Of a stretch of DNA of 64,000 bases, positions 8,691-18,187 are shown one piece after another. Below the pieces are notes generated by a model. It made no database searches. It worked only from the letters and a program-made list of their open reading frames with translations, and was not told the origin of the DNA. The position numbers and the translations under genes are program-made. Positions within the stretch are counted from its first letter, which is position 1; the number at the start of each line of letters is the position of its first letter. Source of the stretch: Bacillota bacterium (lineage in GTDB: Bacteria > Bacillota > Clostridia > Acetivibrionales > DSM-1351). The stretch spans positions 34,037 through 98,036 of the forward strand of contig JAEZKZ010000062.1 of NCBI GenBank assembly GCA_023415305.1, in the 5' to 3' direction.

Positions 8691-10457
8691 TTGAAGAGTT
8701 CTATTATATCAAAACTTAAGTTTAATAATACTTTCATTCGTCTTGTCATTACTTTTCTATTAATAATGATCCCAATTTATGGTTTGGCCTTTTATATATA
8801 CAATTGGGGTCTATACACAGTTAAAGGTGAAATCTCCAAATCTTCTGTCGCCCAGGTCTCCTTTTATCTGCAAGGTTTGGAGAAAGAGATTGAACGTATG
8901 AAAATACTTCAATATGATTGCTTGAATGATGAAAATCTCAATAAGCTCGCAATCAGGTCAAAAATAATGAGTATATATGAAAAAACTGAAAGTATAAGAC
9001 TGCTTCAACAAAGACTTGTTACAATAAAGAACAGCAGTGTTTATATTAAGAATGTTAGCGTTCATATACTACCGATAGAAAGGACCATATCGTCAAACAA
9101 CGGACTGGATGATATAGATATTAATAAATTCGAAAATATTAGAGTTCCGGAGGGACTAGGAGGAGCACAGCTTGTAAGTCATAACGGAAGTCTGCACTTA
9201 AGTACTCTTCAAAAAAGGGACATACTTAGCAATAATCCTCTTTATTCCATAGAAATAGAGCTGGACAGTGAAGTCTTTAAGCATGCTTTGTCACAGTTTA
9301 ACACATATGCCGGAAGCGGGTCGGTATTAATCAGTACTGATAATGACATAATAATAAATCAGAATATTATGGAGGATGCTGAGATCAAGGGTATAATAAC
9401 CAAGTTGAACACTCAGGACAATAATGGTACTGGTTATGTCAATATCAATCAGAAAGGGTATTATGTTGTACATGCAAAGTCAGATTATCTAAATATGGTA
9501 TTGTTAAAGTATATACCTCGCGAATACTTAATGAAACCCATTGATAATTTTAATATATGGGTATGGGTTTTTTCAGTTGCTGTAATAATTATTATTTTGA
9601 TATATTCATATTCAACCTATAGGTTCATGCACAAGCCACTGATTCAGCTGGTTAAGTCTTTTCGTAAGCTGGAAAGCGGGGATTTGCAGGTGTCTATTAC
9701 TCATGACTCAAAAAATGAGTTCGGGTATTTGTATCAACGTTTTAATGATATGGTAAAGAACCTGAATAATCTGATTGATCAGGTTTATAATCAGAAAATT
9801 CTAATGCAAAAGGCAGAACTTAAGCATTTGCAATCCCAAATAAATCCACACTTTTTATATAACAGCCTTTTTATGATTAATACCATGGCATCCATAGGAG
9901 ATGAAAATCTTGTTCCATTTTCCAAATACCTTGGAGAATATTTCCGTTTTGTAACCCGGAACTCATCGGATTATATTGCGCTTATTGATGAAGTTAACCA
10001 TGCTAAAGTGTATACAAACATACAAGCCATGAGGTTTTCAAAAAGGTTAAAGGTTGATTTTAGAGATTGTCCTGAGAAGTACCACAATATAAAAGTACCT
10101 CGCCTAATTATTCAGCCCATAATAGAAAATGCCTTTGAGCATGGTATTGAAAGGAAAAAAAACAGCGGTATTGTTTCAATATATTTTGAAGGAAATGAGA
10201 ATGAACTTGACATAATAGTCGAGGATAATGGAAATGAAATGACGGACTCGGGATTGTTGGAGTTGACAGAGGCATTAAATAATTATGCCGAGGAACTGGA
10301 AACAACAGGGATTATTAATATTAACCGACGAATAAAGCTTGTATTTGGTGAGAGTAGCGGACTCTTCATTTCCAGAAGTGACTTGGGGGGCACTAAAGTT
10401 ATACTTAAAATTATTATTCCTGGAGGTGATGAATGTGTACAGATTACTAATAGTTGA
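8691..10457 (+). CDS. YesM-type sensor histidine kinase
   Basis: This 588-aa membrane kinase senses an extracellular signal, probably through a sugar or binding protein, and phosphorylates the response regulator encoded next. It has a transmembrane helix near residues 15-35, an extracellular sensor of about 250 residues, a second helix near 285-305 and a HAMP linker. The His_kinase module follows with NPHFLYN (phosphoacceptor His387), then an ATPase module with IIENAFEHGIERK. The start is a TTG at 8691 behind AGGGGAGAAGGG. YesM/YesN pairs are typical regulators of carbohydrate ABC transporters in Firmicutes, and two binding-protein genes lie immediately downstream. Confidence 0.93.
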   Translation: MKSSIISKLKFNNTFIRLVITFLLIMIPIYGLAFYIYNWGLYTVKGEISKSSVAQVSFYLQGLEKEIERMKILQYDCLNDENLNKLAIRSKIMSIYEKTESIRLLQQRLVTIKNSSVYIKNVSVHILPIERTISSNNGLDDIDINKFENIRVPEGLGGAQLVSHNGSLHLSTLQKRDILSNNPLYSIEIELDSEVFKHALSQFNTYAGSGSVLISTDNDIIINQNIMEDAEIKGIITKLNTQDNNGTGYVNINQKGYYVVHAKSDYLNMVLLKYIPREYLMKPIDNFNIWVWVFSVAVIIIILIYSYSTYRFMHKPLIQLVKSFRKLESGDLQVSITHDSKNEFGYLYQRFNDMVKNLNNLIDQVYNQKILMQKAELKHLQSQINPHFLYNSLFMINTMASIGDENLVPFSKYLGEYFRFVTRNSSDYIALIDEVNHAKVYTNIQAMRFSKRLKVDFRDCPEKYHNIKVPRLIIQPIIENAFEHGIERKKNSGIVSIYFEGNENELDIIVEDNGNEMTDSGLLELTEALNNYAEELETTGIININRRIKLVFGESSGLFISRSDLGGTKVILKIIIPGGDECVQITNS

Positions 10458-12156
10458 TGATGAAGAAATAATTGTTAACAGTTTATTTGAAATATTCAGC
10501 AATATACAAAGCCTTAATCTGGATGTATACAAAGCCTACTCGGGGGAGGAAGCCATTGAGTGGCTGAACAGAACCAGAATAGACATTGTTCTGACCGACA
10601 TAAGAATGCCTGAGATTGATGGCTTACAACTGTTGGAAGTAATTCATAAAAGCTGGCCACAATGCAAGGTTATATTCTTAACCGGATACAATGAATTCGA
10701 GTATGTGTATAAGGCAATTCAGCATAGTGGAGTCAGTTATATACTGAAAACAGAAGATCATGAGAAAGTTATTGGTGCTGTTGAAAATGCCATAAAGGAA
10801 ATTCAAAAAGGCATTAAAATCGAGGACTTAATTCATAAAGCAAAAGAACAGATGAATATGGCTGTAGACCTCTTTCAGAAGGATTATTTTATTCAACTGC
10901 TTAGAGGGGATACTTCATTAAGTATTAACAAAGCTCAGTTTGAACAACTATCCATATCAATGCATGCTGAAAGTCAAGTTGTATTATTGCTGGGACATGT
11001 TGACAATATTCCTTCAGATGTTACTTATTGGAACAGGCTGCAGTATCTGTATTCCATAAGAATGATTATAAATCAGAACCTGAGTCCTTACATCAGAAGC
11101 GTTATTGTAATGGATGAAAACTATAGATTTATCATATTCATTCAGCCAAAGGAGTTGTTTATTCAAAATCAAACAGTTGATACCTATTACTATGAAAAAG
11201 CAGTTTCATTTATTAAGGGTACTTTAGAGGTGATTCAGACGGCCTGCCGAGAATCCTTAAACCTGTCAATCAGCTTCGCGTTAGGTTCTGATGCATGCAG
11301 CTGGTCAGAAGTATCTCAGAAATACTATTTCCTGAACCAACTTCTAAATTACAAGATTGGTACAGGAATTGAAATGATTCTTATAGACAATGAAATAAAA
11401 AATAACAATTTTCTATCAGGTAGTTTGAATAATGAGGTAGTACCGGAATTTGATACAGATAACGAACCTTTGGAGATGGTGCTTAGAAAAAGAAGTTTCG
11501 ATTTTTTTGAGCAATACCTTGAGTCGGGACAGAGTGATAAATATTTTGAGGTTCTATCGGAATTAATAGAACCGTTGAAATCCATAAAGAGTAAAAATTC
11601 CAATTTGGCAATTGAAGCATATTATAAGGTGGCTCTCAGTTTGTTGACATATATTAATCGCTGGAAACTGACCGATAAAATTGCTTTTCATATAGCACAG
11701 AACAAGCTTATGAGAATTGAGAAGCATGACTCATGGCCTGAGGCTGTACAATACCTCTACGATATATCCAATATCATATTCAAGCTACAGAGTGACGAAC
11801 AAAAAAAGAGGGCCGACAATACTATCGAGTATATACAAAAGTTTATTGAAGACCACCTGAGTGAGGATCTGTCTCTGGTCAGGCTGGCAGAGCAGGTTTA
11901 TTTAAACCCCTCATATCTTTCAAGACTGTATAAACAGTTAGCCGGCACAAATTTGTCAGAGTTCATTGATAGTACCAGGATAAATAAAGCCAAAGAACTG
12001 CTGCTAAAAGATAATATCAAGATACATGAAGTTGCCAGAATGGTAGGGTATGAAACAGCGGCCTCATTTACCCGTTTCTTCAGAAAAATATGCGGCTGCT
12101 CGCCACAGGAATATCATGACACATATGGGTCGGTAAAACAGATGCTGAATAGGTAG
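10435..12156 (+). CDS. YesN-type response regulator (REC plus AraC-type HTH)
   Basis: This 573-aa regulator has an N-terminal receiver domain (LLIVDDEE at the acidic pocket, phosphoacceptor Asp55 in LTDIRMP). A long middle region follows, then a C-terminal AraC-type double helix-turn-helix ending in FTRFFRKICGCSPQEY. It is expected to activate transporter and glycosidase genes when phosphorylated by the upstream kinase. I chose the GTG at 10435 because GGAGG lies 8 bases before it; the ATG at 10429 would sit against that site. The gene overlaps the end of the kinase gene by 23 bases, so the two are translationally coupled. Confidence 0.92.
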   Translation: MYRLLIVDDEEIIVNSLFEIFSNIQSLNLDVYKAYSGEEAIEWLNRTRIDIVLTDIRMPEIDGLQLLEVIHKSWPQCKVIFLTGYNEFEYVYKAIQHSGVSYILKTEDHEKVIGAVENAIKEIQKGIKIEDLIHKAKEQMNMAVDLFQKDYFIQLLRGDTSLSINKAQFEQLSISMHAESQVVLLLGHVDNIPSDVTYWNRLQYLYSIRMIINQNLSPYIRSVIVMDENYRFIIFIQPKELFIQNQTVDTYYYEKAVSFIKGTLEVIQTACRESLNLSISFALGSDACSWSEVSQKYYFLNQLLNYKIGTGIEMILIDNEIKNNNFLSGSLNNEVVPEFDTDNEPLEMVLRKRSFDFFEQYLESGQSDKYFEVLSELIEPLKSIKSKNSNLAIEAYYKVALSLLTYINRWKLTDKIAFHIAQNKLMRIEKHDSWPEAVQYLYDISNIIFKLQSDEQKKRADNTIEYIQKFIEDHLSEDLSLVRLAEQVYLNPSYLSRLYKQLAGTNLSEFIDSTRINKAKELLLKDNIKIHEVARMVGYETAASFTRFFRKICGCSPQEYHDTYGSVKQMLNR

Positions 12157-12208
12157 TTGATTGAAAGACAGAGATATTTATTGCTTTGCATTTGGAGGTC
12201 GGTAATTA

Positions 12209-13933
12209 GTGAGCAGAAATAAAACATTAAAATATATTATAACGTTTATTGCTTTATCAATATCCATCGGACTTATTACAGCTTGTAGTGAAAATGATTA
12301 TAAGAACTACCATACCGAAAAAACAATGATAAGCGATTCGTCACTTCAGGAGAGCAATAAAGGAACTATAGCTGATCCTTTTGGGAAATATACCCCTCCA
12401 GTTGACATAACTTTTATACGTGGAATAGATGAAGATTTTGCCCAGAATGTGTTACCAAAGACACCCGGTGAAACCATTCAGGATAACCGCTGGCTAACGG
12501 TTTACAGAGAGGAATTGGGGATAAATGTAAAGTATGCGTGGACAATCAGAGGCAATGAAGTATCTGAGCAATTCTCTCAGAAGATTAACGTTACTCTGGC
12601 CTCGGGGGATTTACCGGATGTCATGTTAGTCAATTCGACCCAGCTTAGGCAGCTGGTTGATTCCGGTCAGGTGGAGGATATGACTGAATACTTTGACAAG
12701 TATGCAGCACCCTTGACCAAGGAAATTTATAATCAGGAGAGTTCGGCAACTTTAGATTCTGCTACAATAAACGGTAGACTGATGGCCATACCAGAACCTT
12801 ATTCATATGCAGAAGTTGCGCAGTATTTATGGATAAGGGACGACTGGTTGAAAAACCTGGGCTTGGAGGCACCAAAGTCCATGGAGGATCTTCTGGAAAT
12901 ATCCTGGGCTTTTACAAATCTGGATCCTGATCGGAATGGCAAGAATGACACCTACGGTCTGGCAATTTCAAAGGATATATACGGGGGTACTATGTCAATA
13001 GAGGGCTTTTTCGCCGGCTATCATTCATATCCCAATATGTGGATAGAAGATAATTCGGGGAAGTTGGTGTGGGGAAGTACATTACCTGAAACAAAAAAAG
13101 CGCTGAGTAAACTTGCTGGTATGTATAAGTCGGGTGAAATAGACAGAGAATTTAGTGTTAAGGACGGAAGCAAGGTAGCTGAGACTATTGCGAAAGGTCA
13201 GGTTGGAATAGAGTTTGGGGCACAGTGGAATCCAATGTATCCCTTAATAAAAAGTTTCAATAATGATAATGATGCCGATTGGACAGGATATCCCCTTGTT
13301 TCTGATGATAATAGCAAGGTTATGGTTCCTCTGAAATACAACCAGACAAGAATATTTGCTGTTAAGAAAGGTTATCCTCATCCCGAGGCACTGGTAAAGC
13401 TTATAAATATGCATCTTGAAAAAAACTGGGGTAAAACGGCAGATTTCAATAAATATTATATGCCTGCTGAGAACGACGGAGTAGGGGTTTGGAAGTTTTC
13501 ACCTGTAGTTCCTACTCCTCCTTACAAGAACCTAAATGCATTTCTGGAAATTGAAGCTGCAAGAAAAAATAAAAACTTTTCAGATTTAAGAGGTGAAGCA
13601 AAAGCCATACAATCCAATCTTGATGCCTATAACAGTGGTGACAAGTCGAAATGGGGCTGGGAAAAGATTTACGGGATAGATGGTGTTATGGGCATTCTTA
13701 AAAGCTATAAGACTAATGGGCAACTTTTACCTGAAAAATTTGTTGGAGCTTCAACAAACACCATGGCAGAGAAAAAGGCTGTCATGGATATGCTGGAGAG
13801 AGAGGTATTCATAAAAATAATTATGGGTGAGTCGCCTATTTCGGATTTCGACAAGTTTGTAGATGACTGGTATAAAATTGGTGGAGAAGAAATAACAAAG
13901 GAAGTAAATAGTTGGTATGCTTCAATAAAATAA
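12209..13933 (+). CDS. CUT1 sugar-binding lipoprotein, first paralogue
   Basis: This 574-aa binding protein has a signal peptide ending in a lipobox (LITAC), then family-1 solute-binding lobes. It is closely similar along its whole length to the protein at 14464-16185, sharing segments such as DITFIRGID, LPKTPGET, INVTLASGDLPDV and MGWEKIYG-like motifs. It starts with GTG at 12209, 10 bases after GGAGG. It follows the response-regulator gene by about 50 bases and ends at its own terminator, so it is probably cotranscribed with the two-component system. It may act as a sensing partner of the kinase rather than as the main transport protein; that is inference. Confidence 0.9.
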   Translation: MSRNKTLKYIITFIALSISIGLITACSENDYKNYHTEKTMISDSSLQESNKGTIADPFGKYTPPVDITFIRGIDEDFAQNVLPKTPGETIQDNRWLTVYREELGINVKYAWTIRGNEVSEQFSQKINVTLASGDLPDVMLVNSTQLRQLVDSGQVEDMTEYFDKYAAPLTKEIYNQESSATLDSATINGRLMAIPEPYSYAEVAQYLWIRDDWLKNLGLEAPKSMEDLLEISWAFTNLDPDRNGKNDTYGLAISKDIYGGTMSIEGFFAGYHSYPNMWIEDNSGKLVWGSTLPETKKALSKLAGMYKSGEIDREFSVKDGSKVAETIAKGQVGIEFGAQWNPMYPLIKSFNNDNDADWTGYPLVSDDNSKVMVPLKYNQTRIFAVKKGYPHPEALVKLINMHLEKNWGKTADFNKYYMPAENDGVGVWKFSPVVPTPPYKNLNAFLEIEAARKNKNFSDLRGEAKAIQSNLDAYNSGDKSKWGWEKIYGIDGVMGILKSYKTNGQLLPEKFVGASTNTMAEKKAVMDMLEREVFIKIIMGESPISDFDKFVDDWYKIGGEEITKEVNSWYASIK

Positions 13934-13981
13934 GATTTTCTGTTTATTACTGTAATTATATTGATTATTTGTATGTAGCTG

Positions 13982-14015
13982 GGATTTAACTCTATGCAGG
14001 GTTAAATCCTTTTTT
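13982..14015 (+). terminator. Intrinsic terminator after the first binding-protein gene
   Basis: A 9-bp stem (GGATTTAAC at 13982-13990 with GTTAAATCC at 14001-14009) is followed by six T residues. Confidence 0.88.
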
Positions 14016-14081
14016 ACACATATAGGATTTATATATTTTTTGTATGCGTCGTATATGCTGATATATCAAAGGTTAGATGAC

Positions 14082-14290
14082 TACACTAGAAAACTCCATG
14101 CATATAAATTTCTATATGCGGGGTTTGAAAAGGGGATTCCCCTTTCCGATGTAGGGGGGGTGCTCAGAAACACAAAGTGTTTCGTCGAAGGGGGGAGTAG
14201 TCCCCCCTAGCGAACAAGATAATTTGCGAGCTAAGACGGAGTAATCAGAACGGGCACTAAACAGCTAGGCGAAGGAAATTTCTTGTAAAA
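14082..14290. other. GC-rich cassette of consecutive hairpins between the two binding-protein genes
   Basis: This stretch stands out from the AT-rich surroundings. It contains GCATATA/TATATGC, AAAGGGG/CCCCTTT (loop ATT), AAACAC/GTGTTT and GGGGGGA/TCCCCCC (loop GTAG) hairpins in a row, then a segment bounded by CTAGC and GCTAG. The part from 14161 (TGCTCAGAAACAC, then TCGAAGG) recurs at 42003. It has no coding potential that I trust. It may be a dispersed repeat or a structured 5' leader of the second binding-protein gene. A TATAAT at 14411-14416 suggests the promoter is further downstream, which favours the dispersed repeat. Confidence 0.5.
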
Positions 14291-14463
14291 GGTAAACAAA
14301 TGTTAAGGAAGTAAAAAAGTGTTCTATTTTTTTATGTATGAATACAAAACTTTGTAAATGAAAGATAACAAAGTAAAAACATGTTCATAGTATTAATAGT
14401 GTCCCCCTCCTATAATATAGATGAGGCCTCAAAGACTAAATAAAATATTTAGGAGGAAAACAA

Positions 14464-16185
14464 ATGAAGTTTAGTTATTTGAAAAAAGCTGTTTCATTAG
14501 CATTAGCTCTTTCGATGTCAGCAGCAATATTTACAGCTTGCGGTAATGAAAACTCATCAGAAAATTCTGCACCATCAGGTCAGAGTACATCAACAGCAGA
14601 TACTTCTTCTGCATCAAAAGATCCCCTCGGCAAATACGATCCTGCCATTGACATATCATTTGTTCGTGGAATAGATGATGACCTTGCAGCTAACATATTG
14701 CCAAAAACACCGGGTGAAACATTAGAAGATAACCGTTGGACAAAGGTATATAAAGAAGAGTTGGGTATCAATGTAAGTTATGCTTGGACAGTAAAAGGTA
14801 ATGAAACTTCAGATGCATATACCCAAAAAATAAATGTAACATTAGCCTCGGGAGACCTACCCGATGTGGTTTTAGTTAATCCATCTCAGCTTAAACAGCT
14901 TGTAGATTCAGATATGGTTGAGGATATGACTCAATATTATAATGACTATGCCTCAGAACAGTTGAAAAAATATATGACTGAAGAAGGAACCGGAATTATT
15001 GATTCTGTTACCTTTGACGGTAAGATGATGGCAGTTCCTGAAACTGTTGCGTTTAATGAGCAAGCTCAGTACTTGTGGATCAGAAACGACTGGCTTAAAA
15101 AATTAAACCTGCAGGCACCAAAGACAATGGATGATGTGCTGAAAATTTCAGAAGCATTTACAACCCAGGACCCTGATGGTAATGGAAAGAACGATACTTA
15201 TGGTCTTCCTATTACAAAAGATATATACAGCGGAGCTATGGGAACTGAAGGTTTCTTTGCAGGCTACCATGCATATCCTAACTTATGGGTTGAAGACAGC
15301 AACGGTAAACTTGCATGGGGTAGTACACTTCCTGAAACAAAAGTAGCTTTACAGAAGCTGGCTGAAATGTATAAGGCCGGACAGATAGAACAGGAATTTG
15401 GAGTTAAGGATGGGGGCAAAGTTGCTGAATCAATAGCAGCAGGTAAGTTTGGTATCAATTATGGTGCTCAATGGAACCCGATGTATCCATTGATCAGTAA
15501 CTTCAATAATGATAAGAATGCCGACTGGACCGCATATCCCATTGTTTCAAATGACGACAAAAAGGCTATGGTTCCTCTCAAGTTCAACCAGACAAGAATA
15601 TTTGCTGTAAAAAAAGGATATAAGAATCCTGAAGCACTTGTTAAGCTCATGAATATGCATATAGAAAAGAACTGGGGAGAGTCAGCTGACTTTAACAAGT
15701 ACTATATGCCTGTTGAAAATGGTGCGGTAGGAGTTTGGAAGTTCTCACCTGTGTGCCCTGCTCCTTCCTTTAAAAATCTTGAGGCATTTATAGCAATAGA
15801 CGAAGCAAGAAAAACTGGTGATTTTAGTAAACTGACCGGCGAACCAAAAGTTATTCAGGCAAATATCGACGCTTATGAAAAGGGCGACGATACAATGTGG
15901 GGCTGGGAGAGAATATATGGCAAAACAGGTGCTTTCAAAAGCATGGTTGAATACAAGAACAACGATCAGTTGTTAAAGGAAAAGTTCACCGGAGCACCAA
16001 CTCAAACAATGTCAGAAAAGAAGACAACTCTTGATAAAATGGAAAAGGAAGTATTTGTAAAGATAATCATGGGTTCTGTATCAATTGATGAGTTTGATAA
16101 ATTTGTCAGTGATTGGAACAAATTAGGTGGAGAAACCATGACAAAGGAAGTTAACGAATGGTATGATTCCGTTAAATCAAAGTAA
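14464..16185 (+). CDS. CUT1 sugar-binding lipoprotein, second paralogue
   Basis: This 573-aa lipoprotein has a signal peptide ending at the lipobox IFTAC, a Ser/Ala/Thr-rich linker, then the two lobes of a family-1 solute-binding protein. A D-x-D-x-N-G-K-x-D loop (DPDGNGKND) is visible near residue 240. The ribosome site AGGAGGAAA is strong. It is a close paralogue of the preceding binding protein. Because the two permease genes follow it directly, it is the likely transport component, delivering arabinoxylan- or xyloglucan-type oligosaccharides (inferred from GH51/GH43 downstream). A stem-loop after the gene may hold mRNA levels above those of the permeases. Confidence 0.93.
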   Translation: MKFSYLKKAVSLALALSMSAAIFTACGNENSSENSAPSGQSTSTADTSSASKDPLGKYDPAIDISFVRGIDDDLAANILPKTPGETLEDNRWTKVYKEELGINVSYAWTVKGNETSDAYTQKINVTLASGDLPDVVLVNPSQLKQLVDSDMVEDMTQYYNDYASEQLKKYMTEEGTGIIDSVTFDGKMMAVPETVAFNEQAQYLWIRNDWLKKLNLQAPKTMDDVLKISEAFTTQDPDGNGKNDTYGLPITKDIYSGAMGTEGFFAGYHAYPNLWVEDSNGKLAWGSTLPETKVALQKLAEMYKAGQIEQEFGVKDGGKVAESIAAGKFGINYGAQWNPMYPLISNFNNDKNADWTAYPIVSNDDKKAMVPLKFNQTRIFAVKKGYKNPEALVKLMNMHIEKNWGESADFNKYYMPVENGAVGVWKFSPVCPAPSFKNLEAFIAIDEARKTGDFSKLTGEPKVIQANIDAYEKGDDTMWGWERIYGKTGAFKSMVEYKNNDQLLKEKFTGAPTQTMSEKKTTLDKMEKEVFVKIIMGSVSIDEFDKFVSDWNKLGGETMTKEVNEWYDSVKSK

Positions 16186-16222
16186 GGTAGCTGGATAGAA
16201 AGTAAGGTTGATTAGATAGATG

Positions 16223-16260
16223 GAAGGAAAGGACCAAAGAATTGCTTAATCCTTTCCTTC
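16223..16260 (+). promoter_or_regulatory. Intercistronic stem-loop between binding-protein and permease genes
   Basis: An 11-bp perfect stem (GAAGGAAAGGA at 16223-16233 with TCCTTTCCTTC at 16250-16260) encloses a 16-nt loop and is followed by TTGTCTACC, a poor T run. This is the usual place for an mRNA-stabilising or partly terminating hairpin that raises binding-protein output over permease. Confidence 0.7.
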
Positions 16261-16325
16261 TTGTCTACCTGAAAGATTTATCAGGTAAACATTGTAATAA
16301 TATATTCTGATTAGGGGGCATTAGC

Positions 16326-17228
16326 TTGAAAAACATATCTCTAAAGAAACAACTACCCTTGCATCTGATGATTCTCCCGGGATTTATCATTCTATTAATA
16401 TTTCATTATATCCCTATGGCTGGTATTGTAATTGCATTTCAAAAGTTTATTCCTGCAAAAGGTTTATTCGGGAATCAAAAATGGATAGGTCTTGACAATT
16501 TTAGATATGTCCTTGATCTGCCGAACTTTGGCAGTGTAGTATGGAATACCATTGCTATAGCTGTAATGAAAATAATCCTGGGGCTTGTTATCCCAATAAT
16601 ATTTGCAATTCTTATTAATGAAGTAACAAATAATGGATTAAAACGAAGCATTCAAACACTTATATACCTCCCCCACTTCTTGTCGTGGGTTGTACTTGGA
16701 GGAATTTTGATTGATATTCTGTCACCATCCGGCGGAATAGTAAATGGACTTATCAAATTGCTCGGGTTTGAGCCTATATTCTTTCTGGGCGATAATAAAT
16801 GGTTCCAGGGAACCATGGTGTTTACTGAGACCTGGAAGGAATTTGGTTACGGTACAATAATATATCTGGCCGCAATTACCGGAATTGATCCAAGTCTGTA
16901 TGAAGCAGCCCGTATTGATGGAGCCAACAGATGGAAACAGATTTTGAATATCACTTTGCCTGGTATGAGAATGGTTATTGTACTGCTCATGGTACTTAGT
17001 CTTGGAAATCTTTTGAATGCTGGTTTTGACCAGATATTCAATTTATATAGTCCTCCAGTATATGAAAGCGGAGATATATTAGACACCTTTGTGTATAGAA
17101 TAGGTCTACTTGATGCGCAGTATGGAGTTGCAACTGCTGTCGGACTATTCAAATCCGTAGTTTCGTTTACGCTTATTTCAGTATCCTACTTCTGTGCTTA
17201 TAAGTTCGCAGATTACAGGATTTTCTAA
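16326..17228 (+). CDS. CUT1 sugar ABC transporter permease (LplB-like)
   Basis: This 300-aa inner-membrane permease has about six hydrophobic helices and the EAA cytoplasmic loop EAARIDGANRWKQ, which docks the ATPase. The length and the start LPLHLMILPGFIILLIFHY are typical of the LplB/UgpA branch. The start is a TTG at 16326 behind AGGGGG. It forms a heterodimer with the product of the next gene. No nucleotide-binding subunit is encoded nearby, as is usual when one shared MsmK/MsiK-like ATPase serves several CUT1 importers. Confidence 0.93.
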   Translation: MKNISLKKQLPLHLMILPGFIILLIFHYIPMAGIVIAFQKFIPAKGLFGNQKWIGLDNFRYVLDLPNFGSVVWNTIAIAVMKIILGLVIPIIFAILINEVTNNGLKRSIQTLIYLPHFLSWVVLGGILIDILSPSGGIVNGLIKLLGFEPIFFLGDNKWFQGTMVFTETWKEFGYGTIIYLAAITGIDPSLYEAARIDGANRWKQILNITLPGMRMVIVLLMVLSLGNLLNAGFDQIFNLYSPPVYESGDILDTFVYRIGLLDAQYGVATAVGLFKSVVSFTLISVSYFCAYKFADYRIF

Positions 17229-17241
17229 GGGGGGTATCCAA

Positions 17242-18123
17242 TTGAAGCATAAAACTAAAAAACTCAGTGTATTTACAGTAGTTAACAACAGTTTCCTTAT
17301 CCTTTCGGCACTGCTGTGTATTATACCACTTATTCATATTTTAGCCGTGTCCTTCAGCTCTAGTTCAGCTGCAGCAGCCGGTAAGGTTGTATTTTGGCCA
17401 GTAGAATTCTCGTTGAATTCGTATGCTTATGTTGCCAGAAGAGCTGCTTTCTGGCAATCAATGCTGGTATCCTTTGAGAGAATAGCACTTGGTGGAGTCG
17501 TTAATCTTGTTTTAACAATATTGTGTGCCTATCCCTTATCAAAGGAAAAATCTGAATTTAAATTCCGTACATTTTATGCATGGACATTTTTCGTAACTAT
17601 GCTTTTCAGCGGAGGCTTGATTCCATGGTATATAGTAATCAAGGAGGCAGGCTTGCTAGATAGCCTGTGGGCTTTGGTTCTTCCAGGAGCTGTACCTGTT
17701 TTCAGTGTAATATTGCTTTTGAATTTCTTCAGGGAAATACCAAAGGAACTAAGCGAAGCAGCATTTATAGACGGAGCAGGGCACTGGACAACACTTTGGA
17801 GGATCTACGTACCTGTATCAACTCCAGCACTTGCAACTATTACGCTGTTTTCACTTGTAGGACATTGGAATAGCTGGTTTGACGGTCTTATTCTGATGAA
17901 TAAAGCAGAGAATTATCCGCTCCAAAGTTATATACAGACTATTGTAGTTCAAAGATCCTACAGTATGCTGTCCAGACAGGAAATTTCCGAACTTGCTACA
18001 GTTTCCGACAGAACGTTGAGGTCCTCTCAGATTTTCCTGGGTACTCTTCCGATAATACTTGTCTACCCGTTCCTTCAGAAATATTTCGTCAAGGGTATTG
18101 TTCTTGGCGGTGTAAAGGGTTAA
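17242..18123 (+). CDS. CUT1 sugar ABC transporter permease (YtcP/AraQ-like)
   Basis: This 293-aa permease is the second membrane subunit. It has about six helices and the EAA loop EAAFIDGAGHWTTLWRIYVP. I chose the TTG at 17242 because AAGGGGGG lies 7 bases upstream, and because an earlier start would run into the previous permease gene. The two permease genes are 13 bases apart and surely cotranscribed. The GH51 gene follows after 64 bases, so import and hydrolysis are probably expressed together. Confidence 0.93.
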   Translation: MKHKTKKLSVFTVVNNSFLILSALLCIIPLIHILAVSFSSSSAAAAGKVVFWPVEFSLNSYAYVARRAAFWQSMLVSFERIALGGVVNLVLTILCAYPLSKEKSEFKFRTFYAWTFFVTMLFSGGLIPWYIVIKEAGLLDSLWALVLPGAVPVFSVILLLNFFREIPKELSEAAFIDGAGHWTTLWRIYVPVSTPALATITLFSLVGHWNSWFDGLILMNKAENYPLQSYIQTIVVQRSYSMLSRQEISELATVSDRTLRSSQIFLGTLPIILVYPFLQKYFVKGIVLGGVKG

Positions 18124-18187
18124 TCTTGCAATATATTCTGCAGAACAGACGGGTAAGTGAACTTTAAATTAAGTTATCGTTGAGGGG

